From assembly GCF_004570325.1 (NCBI RefSeq), contig NZ_SPQO01000028.1:1-59220 (forward strand): a stretch of DNA of 59,220 nt. Direction: 5' to 3'. Source of the stretch: Mycobacterium sp. PS03-16 (GTDB lineage Bacteria; Actinomycetota; Actinomycetes; Mycobacteriales; Mycobacteriaceae). Positions 25,231 to 33,217 of the stretch are shown piece after piece. How positions within the stretch are numbered: position 1 is the stretch's first letter; the number at the start of each line of letters is the position of its first letter. Under the pieces are notes generated by a model that was not told the origin of the DNA, searched no databases, and saw only the letters and a program-made list of their open reading frames with translations. The position numbers were made by a program, and so were the translations under genes.

Positions 25231-27960
25231 ATGGATCTGGTGGGCCGCCGGCACGAGTGCGAAACACTCGATGCGCTCCTGCACGGACTGCGCGCAGGCA
25301 GCAGCCAGGTTCTCGTGGTGCACGGCGAGGCCGGGGTCGGCAAGACCGCCTTACTGAGGTACGCCGCCGACCGGGCCGCCGACTGCGACGTCGTGCGGGT
25401 GGTGGGCGTCGAGGCGGAGCAGGACTTCGCCTTCGCGGCGCTCCACCAGCTCTGCGGCCCCGTCCTGGACGCCGTCGAGGCCCTGCCCCGCCCACAGGCC
25501 GACGCGCTGCGGATCGCGTTCGGCATCAGCCACGGTCCGCCGCCGGACCGGTTCCTGATCGGGCTGGCCGTGCTGGGTCTGCTCTCGGAGGTCGCGGCGA
25601 CGCGCCCCCTGCTCTGCGTCGTCGACGACCACCAGTGGCTCGACCGGGCGTCGGCCCAGATCCTCACCTTTGTCGCCCGTCGCCTCGCCGCCGAACCGGT
25701 CGGCCTGCTCTTCGCCACCCGCACACTGGGTCCGGACTTCACCGGGCTGCCCCAGCTCGAGGTCACCGGCCTGGCCGACACCGACTCCCACCGGCTGCTC
25801 GACGCCGCGGTGCCCGGCCGGCTCGACGACCGGGTGCGCGATCAGATCATCGCCGAATGTCGCGGCAACCCGCTGGCCCTGCTCGAACTGCCGCGCGCCC
25901 TGACGCCCGCCCAGCTCGCCGGCGGTTTCGGGCTGCCCGCCCGGTTCGACAGCCCCGGCACCGCCGAGGAGACCCTGCGCGCGCGGGTCGCCGAGCTGCC
26001 GTATCAGACCCGCCGCCTGCTTGCGCTCGCCGCGGCCGAACCGGCCGGCGAACCGTCCGCGGTGTGGCGCGGCGCCGAGCTGCTCGGCATCAGGACATCC
26101 GTGGTCGCCCCCGCGGTGGATGCGGGCCTGGTCGAGCTCGACCAGCGAATCACGTTCCGCCACCCTCTGATCCGCTCACTGGCCTACCGGTCGGCGTCCA
26201 CCCATGACCGGCGCGCGATCCACCGGGCACTCGCCACGGTCACCGACGCCGATCTCGAACCGGACCGACGGGCCTGGCATCTCGGCCACGCCGCCGCCGG
26301 ACCGGACGAATCGGTGGCCGCCGAGCTGGAGCGCTGCGCCGCCCGCGCACAGAACCGGGGCGGACTCGCCGCGGCCGCCGCGTTCCTGCAGCGCGCCACC
26401 GCGCTGTCGGTGGACCAGGGCAGGCGCGCCGACCGGGCCATCGCGGCGGCCTCGGCGATGGCGCACTCCGGCGCCACCGGTGAGACCGCGGCCCTGCTGG
26501 GCGTCGCCGAAGCGCTGCCCCTCGACCCCGCACAGCAGGCCCGCGCCGACCTCGTCCGGGCCCAGCTGGCGTTCATCACCCACCGCGGCAATGACGCGGC
26601 GCCCCTGCTGCTGCAGGCCGCGGCGCGGTTCGAGGACATCGACGTCCGCATGGCCCGCGGCACGTATCTCGAGGCGCTGGCGGCGGCGCTGCTGGCCGGA
26701 CGGCTGGCCCAGGGCTGCGATGTCCTCGACGTCGCGCGCGCAGCGGTCGGGGCGCCCCCGGCACCGGATCCGCCGCTGCCGATCGACCTACTGCTCGACG
26801 GGATGGCACGTAACCACCACGTCGGCTTCACCGACGGGCTGCCGTTGTTACGCGCCGCGCTCGCGGGATTCGGCGACGCCATGCCGCCGGAACAGGAACT
26901 GCGGTGGCTGTGGCTGGCCTGCGTCACCGCCGCGCACGTGTGGGACGAGCACCGCCTCGCCGCGATGTCGCGACGCTACGTCGAGTTGGCCCGGGAGATG
27001 GGGGCGCTGGGCGAGCTGCCGATGGCGCTCAACGCCCACTCGTATTCGCTGATGGTGTGCGGCGACTTCGACGCCGCCGACGCGCTGCTCGCGGAGTTCC
27101 ACACGGTGCTCGATGCCACCGGCACCAGCAGCACGCCGCACACCGCCATCGGACTGGCGGGCTGGCGCGGCGATCGGCCCCACGCCGAGGTGCTGATCAA
27201 GGAGGCGATCGCCGGCGCCACCCGCCGCGGCGAAGGCGTCGGTCTCAACGTCGCGTACTGGGCGAACGCGCTGCTGCACAACGGATTGGGCGACTACCGG
27301 ACCGCGCTGGACTGCAGTCGCCTGGGCATCGACGATCGGGGCGGGTGCACCTCGTCGACCTGGGCGATGATCGAGCAGATCGAGGCGGCCGCGCGACTCG
27401 GCGAACTGCAGACGGCCCGCGACACCCTCGCGCGGCTGGCCGCGATGACCACACCGAGCGGCACGGACTGGTCGCTGGGCATCGAGGCCCGCTGCCGCGC
27501 GTTGGTCAGCACCGACGCCGCAGCCGAGGATCACTACCGCGACGCGGTGGACCGGCTGTCCCGCACCGGGTTCCGGCCCGACCTGGCCCGGGCCCACCTG
27601 GTGTACGGCGAGTGGCTGCGGCGACGGCGGCGCCGCACCGAGGCACGGGCCCAACTGCGGACCGCATACACCATGTGCGAGGAGATCGGGTTGCAGGCGT
27701 TCGGCGAGCGGGCGCGCCGCGAACTGCTCGCCACCGGTGAGTCCGCCCGCAAGCGGTCCTCGCCCGCCGACGGCAGGCAGCTCACCGCGCAGGAGGCGCA
27801 GATCGCCCGGATGGCCCGCGACGGATTGTCGAATCCGGAGATCAGCGCCCGGCTGTTCATCAGCGCCCGCACGGTCCAGTACCACCTCAGCAAGGTCTTC
27901 GCCAAGCTCGGGATCCGGTCGCGCAGCCAGCTCGCGCACGTCCTCGACGACGCCCGGTGA
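25231..27960 (+). CDS. LAL-type LuxR transcriptional regulator with AAA/STAND ATPase domain
   Basis: 909 residues from ATG 25231. Walker A is GEAGVGKTALL (~33), Walker B CVVDDHQWLD (~129), then a TPR-like helical middle of ~550 residues, and a C-terminal LuxR helix-turn-helix (LTAQEAQIARMARDGLSNPE then ISARTVQYHLSKVFAKLGIR). LALs are large ATP-dependent activators of catabolic or secondary-metabolism genes. It sits between the esterase and the alcohol dehydrogenase and probably activates one or both groups. Confidence 0.92.
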   Translation: MDLVGRRHECETLDALLHGLRAGSSQVLVVHGEAGVGKTALLRYAADRAADCDVVRVVGVEAEQDFAFAALHQLCGPVLDAVEALPRPQADALRIAFGISHGPPPDRFLIGLAVLGLLSEVAATRPLLCVVDDHQWLDRASAQILTFVARRLAAEPVGLLFATRTLGPDFTGLPQLEVTGLADTDSHRLLDAAVPGRLDDRVRDQIIAECRGNPLALLELPRALTPAQLAGGFGLPARFDSPGTAEETLRARVAELPYQTRRLLALAAAEPAGEPSAVWRGAELLGIRTSVVAPAVDAGLVELDQRITFRHPLIRSLAYRSASTHDRRAIHRALATVTDADLEPDRRAWHLGHAAAGPDESVAAELERCAARAQNRGGLAAAAAFLQRATALSVDQGRRADRAIAAASAMAHSGATGETAALLGVAEALPLDPAQQARADLVRAQLAFITHRGNDAAPLLLQAAARFEDIDVRMARGTYLEALAAALLAGRLAQGCDVLDVARAAVGAPPAPDPPLPIDLLLDGMARNHHVGFTDGLPLLRAALAGFGDAMPPEQELRWLWLACVTAAHVWDEHRLAAMSRRYVELAREMGALGELPMALNAHSYSLMVCGDFDAADALLAEFHTVLDATGTSSTPHTAIGLAGWRGDRPHAEVLIKEAIAGATRRGEGVGLNVAYWANALLHNGLGDYRTALDCSRLGIDDRGGCTSSTWAMIEQIEAAARLGELQTARDTLARLAAMTTPSGTDWSLGIEARCRALVSTDAAAEDHYRDAVDRLSRTGFRPDLARAHLVYGEWLRRRRRRTEARAQLRTAYTMCEEIGLQAFGERARRELLATGESARKRSSPADGRQLTAQEAQIARMARDGLSNPEISARLFISARTVQYHLSKVFAKLGIRSRSQLAHVLDDAR

Positions 27961-28062
27961 CCGACGCGGCGTCGACTGTGCAGTGGCGGATACGAACCAC
28001 GCCGCGTTTCCCCAAGATGTGCGTGTAACGCCCCGCTGCGCGAGCACCCAGGAGGAACCGTC

Positions 28063-29139
28063 ATGAAGATGCGGGCAGCCCGCATGTACGGCTACAAGCA
28101 GCCCCTGCGCCTCGAGGAGATCGACGTCCCCGCGATCGCCCCCGACGAGGTGCTGGTCAAGGTCGGCGCGGCGGGCATGTGCCGCACCGACTTCCAGCTG
28201 ATCGACGGATATTTCGACACCGGCCTGCCGATGAACTTCCCCATCACTCCCGGCCACGAGATCGCGGGCTGGGTCGACCGGGTCGGCTCGGAGGTACCTG
28301 CGGCGGCGGGGTTGTCCGAGGGCGATCAGATCGTCGTCTACGGCAGTTGGGGTGACGGCGCCTGCCGCCAGTGCCACGGCGGTAACGAACAGCTGTGCGC
28401 CCACGGCGTCTGGGCCGGCTTCGGGCCACACGGCGGCTACGCCGAGTACCTGCCCGTCCCCTACCGGTACCTGATCAAGATGCCGTCCACCGGGGAGCTG
28501 TCCCCCGCGACGCTGGCCCCGCTCACCGACGCGGGCCTCACGCCGTACCGCGGCATCAAGAAGTTGCGGGAGTCGGGGCACCTGGCCGCCGGCGGCACGG
28601 TCGCCGTCAGCGGTGTGGGCGGCCTCGGCAGTTACGCGACCCAGTACGCGAAGCTGCTCGGCGCGGGGGCGGACGTGGTGGCGTTCGCCCGAAGCGAGGA
28701 GAAGCTCAAGATCGCCCTCGACAACGGCGCAGATCACGCGATCAACGTGCGCGACAAGGACGCCGCAGCCGTCGCCGCGGAGCTCGAGAGCCTCACCGGT
28801 AGGCCGGAGTTGGCCGCCGTCATCGAATGTGCCGGCTCCGAGGACGCCATCCGGCTGGCCTTCTCCCTGTTGGCCACCGAGGGCGCCGTCGCATCGGTCG
28901 GCCTGATCGGCAACCGCATCGACATCCCGCTGTTCCCGCTGGTGTCGCGGGAATTCACCTATTACGGATCGTTCTGGGGGAACTACAACGACCTCACCGA
29001 GGTGCTCGCGCTGGCCCGCGCCGGCCAGATCAAGCACACCGTCACACGGGTGCGCTTCGACGACGTCAACGACACGATCGACGCCATGGCGCGCGGCGAC
29101 GTCCTCGGCCGCGCCGTCATCGTCTACGACGAGAAGTGA
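28063..29139 (+). CDS. Zinc-dependent NAD(P) alcohol dehydrogenase
   Basis: 358 residues with an excellent ribosome binding site (AGGAGGAACC). Catalytic zinc ligands are Cys in AAGMCRTDF (~43) and His in PGHEIAGWV (~65); the Rossmann motif is SGVGGLGSYATQYAK (~180). In the structural zinc loop, GDGACRQCHGGNEQLC, three Cys remain but the first ligand position is Asp; an acidic replacement is also known in some archaeal ADHs. It resembles actinobacterial ADH-A enzymes active on secondary alcohols and ketones. Confidence 0.9.
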   Translation: MKMRAARMYGYKQPLRLEEIDVPAIAPDEVLVKVGAAGMCRTDFQLIDGYFDTGLPMNFPITPGHEIAGWVDRVGSEVPAAAGLSEGDQIVVYGSWGDGACRQCHGGNEQLCAHGVWAGFGPHGGYAEYLPVPYRYLIKMPSTGELSPATLAPLTDAGLTPYRGIKKLRESGHLAAGGTVAVSGVGGLGSYATQYAKLLGAGADVVAFARSEEKLKIALDNGADHAINVRDKDAAAVAAELESLTGRPELAAVIECAGSEDAIRLAFSLLATEGAVASVGLIGNRIDIPLFPLVSREFTYYGSFWGNYNDLTEVLALARAGQIKHTVTRVRFDDVNDTIDAMARGDVLGRAVIVYDEK

Positions 29140-29147
29140 GCACGCAC

Positions 29148-29657
29148 ATGGCACTTCGCCGTCACCTGTCCACAGCGGCCCGCCTGGCGGGGGTCACGGT
29201 GGGGTTGATCCTGGCGCTGCCCGCGACCACCGCCCATGCCACCACCCACGATGACCTCGAAGCGCGCAACCTCGCCACCGTGCAGCGCGGCTTCCAGGCC
29301 TGGACCGACGGCACCGGCAGCCCCTACGACGTCCTCGCCGACGACGCGACGTGGGAGATCACCGGCAATTCACTGGCCGCCAGGACCTATACCGGAAAGG
29401 AGGATTTCCTCGCCAACGTCATCCGGCCCTTCAACGCCCGGATGTCGCAGCGGTTGACCCCCACCGTGCGGGACATGTACGCCGACGGTGACACGGTGGT
29501 GGCCGTGTTCGACGCGGAGGGCACCGCCACCGACGGCGTCCCCTACCGCAACACCTACTCGTGGATTCTGCAGCTGGCTGACGACCGGATCGTCCGGGCG
29601 ACGGCGTTCTTCGATTCGATCGCCTTCGACGACCTGTGGCGCCGCGTGGCGCCCTGA
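29148..29657 (+). CDS. Secreted SnoaL-like (NTF2 fold) protein
   Basis: 169 residues from ATG 29148. A signal peptide (LRRHLSTAARLAGVTVGLIL then ALPATTAHA) precedes a SnoaL-like domain (VQRGFQAWTDGTGSPYDVLA, TWEITGNS, NTYSWILQLADDRIVRATAF). An in-frame GTG at 29136 overlaps the ADH stop (GTGA) and may be the true coupled start, adding four residues. Pairing with the ADH suggests a role on the same substrate outside the membrane, which is inference. Confidence 0.8.
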   Translation: MALRRHLSTAARLAGVTVGLILALPATTAHATTHDDLEARNLATVQRGFQAWTDGTGSPYDVLADDATWEITGNSLAARTYTGKEDFLANVIRPFNARMSQRLTPTVRDMYADGDTVVAVFDAEGTATDGVPYRNTYSWILQLADDRIVRATAFFDSIAFDDLWRRVAP

Positions 29658-29679
29658 GCCGCGGGTGCAGGGTCCGGCC

Positions 29680-30612
29680 TCACTCGCCGACTGCCGCAAA
29701 GGCCCGTCCGGTCGGATACGGCAGGTCGATGCCGTGTTCGTCGTAGGCCTGCAGGATCGCGCGACGGAGTCGGCGCTGCACCGCCCACTGGGCGTTCGGG
29801 CGGGTCTTGAGGGTCATGCGCAACGTCAACAGGTCGGGCGCCAACTCCTCCACACCCAACATCTCCGGCTCGCCCAGGACCTTCTCGGCCAGGGTCGGGT
29901 CGGTCAGCGCGGCTTCGGCCGCATCGGTGGCGACCCGTTCCGCGCGCGCCACATCGGCGGTCAGCGCGACCGGCACCTCGACGCGGGCGACCGCGTACTC
30001 CTGGCTCATGTTGCCGACGCGGGCGATCTCACCGTTGCGGACATACCAGAGGGTGCCGTCGATGTCGCGGACCGTCGTGATCCGCAACCCGACCGTCTGC
30101 ACCTCGCCGACGGCCTCGCCGAGGTCGACCACATCGCCGACGCCGTACTGGTCCTCCAGCAGCATGAACACGCCGGTCACGAAATCGCGTACCAGGTTCT
30201 GCGCACCGAAGCCGATGGCCAGGCCGATGACACCGGCGGAGGCGATGAACGGCGCGATGTTGACCCCGACCACGTTGAGGACCGCCAGCGTGATCCAGAT
30301 CAGCAGGACGATCGACACCGTCGACTTCAGCACCGAGCCGATGGTTTGTGCGCGCTGCAGTCGCCGCTCGGCGGTCTGGACGCTGCTCGCGGTGGCCGGC
30401 ATGCGTTCACGCAGGTGGCTCAGCAGTTTCGGCTTCGCCGACGACGCCTCGCCGGGCTTCCGCCGCCGGCCGGTGGCCCGGTCGATCATCCGGTGCATGA
30501 AGTACCGCGCGATCAGCGCCACGATGATGTAGATCGCGATCCGCAGCGGAACCTCGATGAGCCAGTGCTTGTTCGTCTCCGTCCATTCGAAAGCCAGCAT
30601 CCGCACATCCAT
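29680..30612 (-). CDS. Small-conductance mechanosensitive channel, MscS family
   Basis: 310 residues. A first helix (EVPLRIAIYIIVALIARYFM), a charged loop, then TM2 and the pore helix ASAGVIGLAIGFGAQNLVRD, the MscS signature, followed by the beta domain (YGVGDVVDLGEAVGEVQTVG) and a C-terminal alpha/beta domain. It opens under membrane tension on hypo-osmotic shock. Convergent with the SnoaL-like gene. The 155 bp upstream of its start hold no further gene that I can support. Confidence 0.92.
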   Translation of the reverse strand: MDVRMLAFEWTETNKHWLIEVPLRIAIYIIVALIARYFMHRMIDRATGRRRKPGEASSAKPKLLSHLRERMPATASSVQTAERRLQRAQTIGSVLKSTVSIVLLIWITLAVLNVVGVNIAPFIASAGVIGLAIGFGAQNLVRDFVTGVFMLLEDQYGVGDVVDLGEAVGEVQTVGLRITTVRDIDGTLWYVRNGEIARVGNMSQEYAVARVEVPVALTADVARAERVATDAAEAALTDPTLAEKVLGEPEMLGVEELAPDLLTLRMTLKTRPNAQWAVQRRLRRAILQAYDEHGIDLPYPTGRAFAAVGE

Positions 30613-30767
30613 GGCACCCGACCGTACGGATCATGACCGCGCCGTGTCGAGCGCCTTGGGGTTGCTCACATTGACGTTTCGGCGGCGCGCCGGTTGGGTA
30701 GCACGTGCGTCAATCGCGGTGCCGCAAGCGATTTCACAGGTCAGGCGCTTACGCGCGCGAAAAGGCC

Positions 30768-31133
30768 TCAGCCGTAGTAGTCGTTGCCGCGCGAGATCTC
30801 GACGAATGTGCAGGGCTCGTCGCCCACCGTCCAGGCATCGTGGCCCGGCGGCAGCAGCATCACGTCGCCGCTGGAGAACACGTCCTCCGAGCCGTCGGCC
30901 ATCCGCACGCCGAGCGAGCCGCTGATCACGACCGCCACATGCGGCAGCTCGCACAACTCCGTGCCGGCGTGCGGTTTGAGGTCGGTCGACCACCGCGCAC
31001 CCGCGTCGAACGTGACCTGCGTGGCGGCGACGCCCTCGAGATTCGCCGTCCGCTTCGCGATCAGCCCGTGTACATCGGCCGGGATGTCGGCGAATCGAGC
31101 CTTCTGCATCGCCGGGTGATAGTTCATCGTCAT
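30768..31133 (-). CDS. Cupin-domain protein
   Basis: 121 residues from ATG 31133 (alternative ATG 31127). A single conserved barrel: WSTDLKPHAGTELCELPHVA, SGSLGVRMADGSEDVFSSGD, MLLPPGHDAWTVGDEP. Metal-ligand spacing is only partly canonical, so it may bind a ligand rather than act as a dioxygenase. It lies 25 bp after the GlxA-type regulator on the same strand and is probably co-transcribed. Confidence 0.8.
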   Translation of the reverse strand: MTMNYHPAMQKARFADIPADVHGLIAKRTANLEGVAATQVTFDAGARWSTDLKPHAGTELCELPHVAVVISGSLGVRMADGSEDVFSSGDVMLLPPGHDAWTVGDEPCTFVEISRGNDYYG

Positions 31134-31158
31134 CACCCGATTGTCCGCGACGATGCGG

Positions 31159-32112
31159 CTAACCGGAATGCTCGGTGAAGCGCCGCCGGTACGCCGACGG
31201 CGTGGTCGCATACTCGGCGACGAAGTTCTGCCGGAGCGTGACGCTGCTGCCGAACCCGCACGCACCGGCGATCCGGTCGAGGTCCCACTCTGTGGTCTCC
31301 AGCAGCGCCCTGGCGTGGTGGAGCCGTTGCTCGACAAGCCATCGGGCCGGTGTCGTGCCGGTACTCTGCCGGAACTTCCGGACGAAACTGCGGCGGCTCA
31401 TGTTGACCTGCGCGGCGAACTCGTCGACCGACAGCGGTTGGTCGAGGCGAGCGAGCGCCCACTGCAGCGCCCCGGTGATCGGATCAGTGGCCTCCGATTC
31501 GGCCAGCGGCCGCTCGATGTACTGCGCCTGTCCTCCCTCGCGGTGCGGCGCCACCACCAGGCTGCGGGCCACCCGGTTGGCCACGGCCGCGCCCAAATGT
31601 TTGCGCACGACATGTAACGACGCATCGATCGCCGACGCGGTTCCGGCAGCGGTCAGCACGTCCCCGTGGTCGATGTAGAGGACGTTGTTGTCGAGATGGA
31701 CGTCGGTGTGCCGTTCGGCGAACAGCGACATGCCCTGCCAGTGGGTCACCGCGCTACGGCCCTCGAGCAATCCGCTGCCCGCCACGGCGAAGGCGCCCAG
31801 GCACAGACCGGCGATGGCGGCTCCGCGTCCATGGGCCCCGACGATCACGGTCTTCAGTTCGTCGGTGATCGGCGGCGTATCGACCGGCCAGGCCGGGATG
31901 ATCACCAGATCGGCGGAGTCGAGGATGTCCGGCCCCGCCACCGGGCCGAGTGAATAGCCTTCGGCCGTCCGGATACTTCCCGGCCGGATCGACCACAGCT
32001 CGGTGGTCCAGTCGCCCGCTATTTCGAGCCGTCCGATCTCGTCGAACACCATCTGCGGCGCCGCCAGGTGGAACGTCGTCACGCCGTCGAAGGCGTAGAT
32101 CGCGATGCGCAC
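31159..32112 (-). CDS. GlxA-type AraC regulator (DJ-1/PfpI-like domain plus AraC HTH)
   Basis: 317 residues from GTG 32112, preceded by AAGGAGGAGGGCG. Residues 1-~180 form a DJ-1/PfpI-like domain (VRIAIYAFDGVTTFHLAAPQ; AIAGLCLGAFAVAGSGLLEG with the elbow Cys), and residues ~215-317 the double AraC HTH (FAAQVNMSRRSFVRKFRQST; ACGFGSSVTLRQNF). Divergent from an isochorismatase-like hydrolase, which is its likely target along with the cupin. Confidence 0.9.
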   Translation of the reverse strand: MRIAIYAFDGVTTFHLAAPQMVFDEIGRLEIAGDWTTELWSIRPGSIRTAEGYSLGPVAGPDILDSADLVIIPAWPVDTPPITDELKTVIVGAHGRGAAIAGLCLGAFAVAGSGLLEGRSAVTHWQGMSLFAERHTDVHLDNNVLYIDHGDVLTAAGTASAIDASLHVVRKHLGAAVANRVARSLVVAPHREGGQAQYIERPLAESEATDPITGALQWALARLDQPLSVDEFAAQVNMSRRSFVRKFRQSTGTTPARWLVEQRLHHARALLETTEWDLDRIAGACGFGSSVTLRQNFVAEYATTPSAYRRRFTEHSG

Positions 32113-32151
32113 CGCCCTCCTCCTTGGCCTGGATCCAACGAAAGTATGCCT

Positions 32152-32188
32152 GCGTGCCACTGTTGCCCGCCACGCTTCGACGGCACGC
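32152..32188. promoter_or_regulatory. Inverted repeat GCGTGCC-N23-GGCACGC in the divergent GlxA/hydrolase gap
   Basis: Perfect 7-bp arms at 32152-32158 and 32182-32188. The spacing (30 bp centre to centre, about three turns) would place both arms on one face of the helix, as expected for a dimeric AraC-type protein. Function is inferred from position. Confidence 0.4.
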
Positions 32189-32218
32189 TGGACCGGTCCG
32201 CATCGAAAGGAACGACTG

Positions 32219-32809
32219 ATGAGCGAAACGCTTCGCACCCTGGCAGGGCTGCCCGCCACGCCGCCCAGCCTCAGGGACTCCGCCCTGATCATGATCGACT
32301 GTCAGGTCACCTACACCCGGGGCGAGATGGAACTCGAAGGTGTCCAGCCGGCGCTGGATCAGGCCGCGGCCCTGCTGGACCGGGCCCGCAGCGCGGGTAT
32401 CCCGGTGATCCACATCCAGCACGACATGGGGCCCGGTTCGCTGTACGACATCCGCGGTGAATCCGGCGCGATCGTCGATCAGGTCGCGCCGCGTGGCGAC
32501 GAACCCGTGGTCGTGAAGGGCTTCCCGAACTCGTTCGTCCAGACCGACCTCGACGAGCGACTCAAGGCCCTTGGCGCCACAAACCTGCTGCTGGCCGGCT
32601 TCATGACCCATATGTGCGTCAACTCGACCGCACGGGGCGCGTTCAATCTCGGTTACGCGCCGACGATCGTCGCCTCGACGACGGCCACCCGGCCGCTGCC
32701 CGCGGTGGACACGACCGTGCCCGCCGCGGCGATGCAGTCGGCCAGCCTGGCCGCGGTCGCCGACCTCTTCGCGATCGTCGTACCCGGGGTCGATTCCCTG
32801 CCCGACTGA
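32219..32809 (+). CDS. Isochorismatase-family cysteine hydrolase
   Basis: 196 residues from ATG 32219, RBS AAAGGAACG. Triad of the family: Asp in ALIMIDCQVTY (~27), Lys in VVVKGFPNSF (~101) and Cys in GFMTHMCVNSTARGA (~134). Members hydrolyse isochorismate, nicotinamide, N-carbamoylsarcosine, or other amides; the exact substrate is not evident. Controlled most likely by the adjacent GlxA-type regulator. Confidence 0.9.
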   Translation: MSETLRTLAGLPATPPSLRDSALIMIDCQVTYTRGEMELEGVQPALDQAAALLDRARSAGIPVIHIQHDMGPGSLYDIRGESGAIVDQVAPRGDEPVVVKGFPNSFVQTDLDERLKALGATNLLLAGFMTHMCVNSTARGAFNLGYAPTIVASTTATRPLPAVDTTVPAAAMQSASLAAVADLFAIVVPGVDSLPD

Positions 32810-32827
32810 GCGGGCCGATGACCGGCG

Positions 32828-33142
32828 TCACGCGCAGTTGAGCGACACCGAGATCGACCTGCTCCTGACGACGGGCACGGTGTCCCAGTCGATGCTGCCC
32901 TCGTCGTCCCTGCCGTCGTAGACCCGCACGCGCTCGATCACGGTCTGCGGATTGCGCACGCCGGTCACGACGCACTCCTCGATCGGCCGGCTGCCGACCC
33001 GGTCGATGTTCACCGTGTAACCCGCCTGCTGCAGGCGGGTGATGGTCTCCTGCGGTGTCTCGGCCTGTGCGGCGGCGGCCGGCCCGAACAGCACGGTCGC
33101 CAGCGAGACGATCGATGTCGCGAAAATCCATGTTGGACGCAC
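32828..33142 (-). CDS. Small secreted protein, unknown function
   Basis: 104 residues from GTG 33142, with AAAGGGG upstream. A signal peptide (MRPTWIFATSIVSLATVLFG then PAAAAQA) precedes a short domain with two Cys (EECVVTGVRNP and terminal LNCA) that could form a disulfide. The TPQETITRLQQAGYTVNI opening resembles a single PASTA-like repeat seen in small mycobacterial secreted proteins. Confidence 0.72.
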   Translation of the reverse strand: MRPTWIFATSIVSLATVLFGPAAAAQAETPQETITRLQQAGYTVNIDRVGSRPIEECVVTGVRNPQTVIERVRVYDGRDDEGSIDWDTVPVVRSRSISVSLNCA

Positions 33143-33217
33143 GTCGCGCCCCTTTCAGGTCACACTTCGACCCGACCCATAGGTGTATCGCCGACTGCGG
33201 CTACTTCGTTTCGCGGA

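Noticed and set aside
26848..29154. Very long antisense open frame (768 codons) opposite the LAL regulator and ADH
   Set aside because: High-GC shadow frame: the plus-strand genes have clear domains and ribosome sites, while the antisense product is Arg/Gly/His/Val-rich with no recognisable domain.
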